The notes below the pieces were generated by a model. That model ran no database searches. It saw nothing but the letters and a program-made list of their open reading frames with translations, and had not been told where the DNA came from. From positions 1-64,000 of the forward strand of contig CAWJDY010000002.1 in NCBI GenBank assembly GCA_963841705.1: a DNA stretch of 64,000 bases, read 5' to 3'. The first letter of the stretch is position 1. The number at the start of each line of letters is the position of its first letter. Below are positions 61,599-64,000 of this stretch, one piece after another. Made by a program: the position numbers and the translations under genes. This DNA is from VAZQ01 sp963841705. Its GTDB lineage: Bacteria > Pseudomonadota > Alphaproteobacteria > Rhizobiales > Xanthobacteraceae.

Positions 61599-61904
61599 AT
61601 GAAGCTCTTGTTTTTGCCTCTCGCAGCCGTCGTAGGGCTCGGAATGCTCAGCGCTGCGCAGGCAGCTGGAGACGTTCAGGCCGGCAAGGCCAAGTCGGCG
61701 GGCTGCGTCGGATGCCACGGCGCCAACGGTCAGGGCGTCCCGCCGAATCCTGCCCTGGCAGGTAAGAGCGAGGACCAGCTTCTTCAGGCGATGAAGGACT
61801 ACAAATCGGGGAAACGCAATAATGCGGTCATGAAAGGGCTCATGAGCCCGCTCAGCGACCAGGATATGGCCAATCTGGCTGCATATTATGCGTCACTGAA
61901 GTGA
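61599..61904 (+). CDS. Small periplasmic class I cytochrome c
   Basis: 101 residues from the ATG at 61599 (AGGAAAGAGGAG upstream). Signal peptide MKLLFLPLAAVVGLGMLSAA ending QAAG. One haem site CVGCHG and a distal Met region (VMKGLMSPLSDQDMANLAAY). It resembles cytochrome c553/c4-half proteins that shuttle electrons in the periplasm. Near ccmI and a NapC-like remnant and under FNR-type boxes, it probably works in low-oxygen respiration. Confidence 0.88.
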   Translation: MKLLFLPLAAVVGLGMLSAAQAAGDVQAGKAKSAGCVGCHGANGQGVPPNPALAGKSEDQLLQAMKDYKSGKRNNAVMKGLMSPLSDQDMANLAAYYASLK

Positions 61905-62074
61905 GAATGAGGCCCTGGCACTCATCGTAGGGGAGTTGGCACTCCCGACTTCGGAAAGACAAACCAGCCGCGCGATCCAGGGGTCGCGCGGCCTCTCAGA
62001 TCCTCAATCGCGACGGGTTTAGTGGTCCGGTTCCGGGCAAAACGCAACCAGACGGCAAGGTACCCTTCTCTGGA

Positions 62075-62170
62075 GACCAAGCACGCGAGGCCATGTCGGC
62101 CGGCTTCCACGGCGGGCTGACCTGGATCGATTGTCACAAGGGTATCGCGCACAAGCTCCCCAACGGTTAA
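62075..62170 (+). pseudogene. C-terminal remnant of a NapC/NirT-type cytochrome
   Basis: The frame ending at TAA 62168-62170 reads DQAREAMSAGFHGGLTWIDC followed by HKGIAHKLPNG. TCIDCHKGIAHxLP is the conserved last haem site of NapC/NirT tetrahaem cytochromes. Here the first Cys of that site is Trp, so haem could not attach normally. No other haem motif is found upstream before the small cytochrome gene, so only the end of the gene remains. Confidence 0.55.
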
Positions 62171-62247
62171 AAGCATAGCTTGTACTGATCCGCCGCAGCC
62201 CTTGGTTGCGGAGGCGAGAGACATACGACCTCATCAGGCGATACGCC

Positions 62248-63672
62248 ATGACGCTCTGGATCGTATTTGCATTTATGACCGGCGCCGCGCTTCTCGTGGT
62301 GCTCTGGCCGCTTCGCCGCCGCTCGGCAACCGCTGCTGCGGAGATCGACCGCGACACCGCGATCTTTCGCGACCAGCTGCAAGAGATCGAGCGCGACCTG
62401 GCGGCCGGCAGCCTTGGCGCCAGCGAAGCCGACGCAGCTCGGATCGAGGTATCGCGTCGGTTGCTTGCGGCGGAGGAAGCGGCAAGCTCCGGAAGCCGCG
62501 ATGCGGCAACGCATCGCCAGATGCGCGCAAAAAATCCCGCGCGTACCCGCCGCCTTTCTGTTGCCATGGCCGCGATCGTGCTGACCTTCGGCGTCGCCGG
62601 TCTTTATTTCACGCTCGGCTCGCCCGACCTGCCCGGACAGCCTCGCGCGGAGCGGATGGCGAAGGCGCACGGCGACGCGGATTCGATCGAGGCGCTGTTC
62701 AAGCGGGTCGAGGAGCACCTTGCACAGCATCCGGAGGACGGTCACGGATGGGAGGTGATTGCTCCGGTGTACATGCGGCTTGCCCGATACGCCGATGCCG
62801 CAAAGGCCCGCGCCAATGCATTGCGCCTGCTCGGACCCACGGCGCAGCGCCAGGCGGACCTCGGAGAGGCTTTGGTTGCTGCGGAAAACGGCGTCGTCAC
62901 TGCACAAGCGAAGCAAGCATTGGACGCTGCGATCCAGCTTGATCCCAAGAATGTGAGTGCACGCTTTTATGAGGGTCTTGCGGCGGAGCAGGATGGCAAC
63001 CGCGAGGAGGCGGCCAAGATCTGGCGTGCGTTGCTTGCGGAGGCTCCGGAAGAGGCACAATGGGCCGGTTTCGTGCGTCAGGCACTCGCCCGCGTGGAAT
63101 CCTCCGGCACTGCACAGGCGCCGACGTCGAGCACGGGCGCGCCAAATGCGCCATCCGCGTCCGCACCGCCGCAGGAGCAGATGATCCGCGCCATGGTCGA
63201 GCGGCTCGCTGCTCGGCTGCAGCAGGACGGATCCGACGCTGACGGATGGGTCCGGCTCCTGCGTTCCTACACGGTCCTGGGCGAAAGCGAGAAGGCGCGC
63301 GCGGCGCTTGCGGACGCCCGCCGCGCTCTCCAGAGCGAACCGGAGAAGCTGCGCCGGTTCGAGGAGGGCGCGAAGGATCTCGGAGTTCCACAGACGTCAG
63401 CTCCGACAACGAGCGCGGCAAATTCGCCATCCACGTCCGCACCGCCTCAGGACGAGATGATCCGCGCCATGGTTGAGCGGCTCGCTGCTCGGCTGCAGCA
63501 GGACGGGTCCGACCCTGACGGATGGGTCCGGCTCCTGCGTTCCTACGTGGTCCTCGGCGAAAGCGAGAAAGCGCGGGCAACGCTTACCGATGCCCGCCGT
63601 GCTCTTCAGAGCGACCCGGACAAGCTGCGCCGGTTCGAGGAGGGTGCGAAGAGCCTCGGCATCGACGGATAG
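62248..63672 (+). CDS. ccmI: Cytochrome c biogenesis protein CcmI (CycH) with duplicated C-terminal segment
   Basis: 474 residues from the ATG at 62248. Two membrane helices (LWIVFAFMTGAALLVVLWPL; VAMAAIVLTFGVAGLYFTLG) flank the cytoplasmic leucine-zipper-like loop RDTAIFRDQLQEIERDLAAG. TPR-type periplasmic repeats follow (GWEVIAPVYMRLARYADAAK; AIQLDPKNVSARFYEGLAAE). CcmI guides apocytochromes to haem attachment. The C-terminal 184 residues are two copies of a 92-residue unit (MIRAMVERLAARLQQDGSD and RRFEEGAK in each), which makes it longer than usual. Other ccm genes are not in the window. Confidence 0.87.
   Translation: MTLWIVFAFMTGAALLVVLWPLRRRSATAAAEIDRDTAIFRDQLQEIERDLAAGSLGASEADAARIEVSRRLLAAEEAASSGSRDAATHRQMRAKNPARTRRLSVAMAAIVLTFGVAGLYFTLGSPDLPGQPRAERMAKAHGDADSIEALFKRVEEHLAQHPEDGHGWEVIAPVYMRLARYADAAKARANALRLLGPTAQRQADLGEALVAAENGVVTAQAKQALDAAIQLDPKNVSARFYEGLAAEQDGNREEAAKIWRALLAEAPEEAQWAGFVRQALARVESSGTAQAPTSSTGAPNAPSASAPPQEQMIRAMVERLAARLQQDGSDADGWVRLLRSYTVLGESEKARAALADARRALQSEPEKLRRFEEGAKDLGVPQTSAPTTSAANSPSTSAPPQDEMIRAMVERLAARLQQDGSDPDGWVRLLRSYVVLGESEKARATLTDARRALQSDPDKLRRFEEGAKSLGIDG
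63121..63672 (+). repeat. 276-bp tandem duplication inside ccmI
   Basis: ATGATCCGCGCCATGGT at 63181 recurs at 63457, and AAATGCGCCATCC at 63144 matches AAATTCGCCATCC at 63420. The offset is 276 bp (92 codons) throughout, so the frame is kept. Units 63121-63396 and 63397-63672 are highly similar. Confidence 0.92.
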
Positions 63673-63701
63673 GCGCGGTAGACCCGCAATTCCGCAGAGA
63701 G

Positions 63702-63715
63702 TTGACCTATATCAA
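63702..63715. promoter_or_regulatory. FNR/FixK-type box upstream of the last cytochrome gene
   Basis: TTGACCTATATCAA, one mismatch from consensus, centred 86.5 nt upstream of the ATG at 63795. Confidence 0.78.
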
Positions 63716-63794
63716 AGCTGTCAATCGATTCGGAAATTTTAATGTAAGCAGGCGGGCGAGTGTAGGATTCTGGAATTCATCGGAGGAGATCTGC

Positions 63795-64000
63795 ATGACA
63801 CGAAAGCCTGTCTTGTTCGCCGCAGCGACCGTGATCGCGGTCGGGGGGATCTGCGGTTCCGAAATAATCTCGGCCGCGAGCAAATTGTGTGCTGCGCAAG
63901 AAAAGATGAGCTTTTCCGAAGACGTAATGCCGATTTTCAAGGGCCGATGCGTGGGCTGTCATCAGGCGGGGGGCGAAGGCTATGAAAAGAGCGGGCTCGA
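63795..64000 (+). CDS. Cytochrome c-like periplasmic protein (partial, 5' end)
   Basis: ATG 63795 has GGAGGAG (63782-63788) upstream. A signal peptide (MTRKPVLFAAATVIAVGGIC) is followed by MSFSEDVMPIFKGRCVGCHQ with a CVGCH haem site. FSEDVxPIFxxxCxxCH is the opening of planctomycete-type/c-type cytochrome domains found in many periplasmic electron carriers. The gene continues beyond the window. An FNR-type box lies at 63702. Confidence 0.82.
   Translation, partial: MTRKPVLFAAATVIAVGGICGSEIISAASKLCAAQEKMSFSEDVMPIFKGRCVGCHQAGGEGYEKSGL

Noticed and set aside
61922..62224. 100-codon minus-strand frame between the cytochrome c and ccmI genes
   Set aside because: No ribosome-binding site or family pattern; the plus strand at the same place holds the NapC-like remnant.

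Overview
The window looks like a chromosomal segment of an alphaproteobacterium, probably of the Hyphomicrobiales (Bradyrhizobium/Rhodoplanes/Xanthobacter-like). This is an inference. It rests on the high GC content, the codon use, the extragenic palindromes typical of that group (for example at 37816-37928, 36655-36811, 48053-48134), FNR/FixK-type boxes, and a rhodoquinone gene (rquA). Rhodoplanes species are known to make rhodoquinone-10, but the sequence alone does not fix the genus.

Region 1 (1-26.8 kb) is a cell-surface glycan locus. The first 16 kb is a mosaic of paralogues, some intact and some broken: a glycosyltransferase-like family present three times (1-843, 11144-11434, 14235-15316), two FkbM methyltransferases, two copies of a small membrane-anchored protein, and decaying SAM methyltransferases. 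An ordered operon lies between (6.3-11.1 kb): B12-binding radical SAM protein, flippase-like protein, two methyltransferases and a small EamA/SMR-type protein. From 16.4 to 26.8 kb a tightly packed operon, often with ATGA overlaps, encodes what looks like synthesis of an unusual activated sugar: three SDR proteins, a cytidylyltransferase-PfkB kinase fusion, a Gfo/Idh/MocA oxidoreductase, a nucleotide-sugar dehydrogenase homologue lacking its catalytic Cys, a methyltransferase, a split transketolase and a DegT aminotransferase.

Region 2 (26.8-55.1 kb) is an anaerobic carbon and electron-transport locus. It holds an MHS-type transporter, a CoA-transferase, a four-gene pyruvate:ferredoxin oxidoreductase operon, rquA (rhodoquinone synthesis), a COQ10/RatA-like quinone-binding protein, an enterobacterial-type frdABCD fumarate reductase, a D-lactate dehydrogenase, lutABC, an L-lactate permease, an MFS exporter and an NAD-malic enzyme. 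Together these could run a malate/lactate dismutation: malate or lactate to pyruvate, pyruvate to acetyl-CoA and acetate, and fumarate to succinate using rhodoquinol. This resembles the scheme known from anaerobic mitochondria. A partial rquA copy at 26.9 kb, fused to an IS701-type fragment, forms a direct repeat with the intact gene. An IS630 element plus a deleted second copy lies at 50-51.8 kb.

Region 3 (55.1-60.6 kb) has small conserved genes and a prophage or integrated-element remnant: truncated ParB/methylase, ATPase, ERF annealing protein with an HNH-like tail, YqaJ exonuclease, and a divergent XRE regulator.

Region 4 (60.9-64 kb) has a DUF6455 protein, a small class I cytochrome c, a NapC-like remnant, ccmI with an internal 276-bp duplication, and the start of another cytochrome gene.

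At least twelve TTGAT-N4-ATCAA-like boxes lie upstream of most genes in regions 2-4: por operon, rquA, COQ10-like, frd, MFS, malic enzyme, small proteins and cytochromes. I saw none in the glycan locus or upstream of the lactate genes. This points to one oxygen-responsive FNR/FixK regulon.
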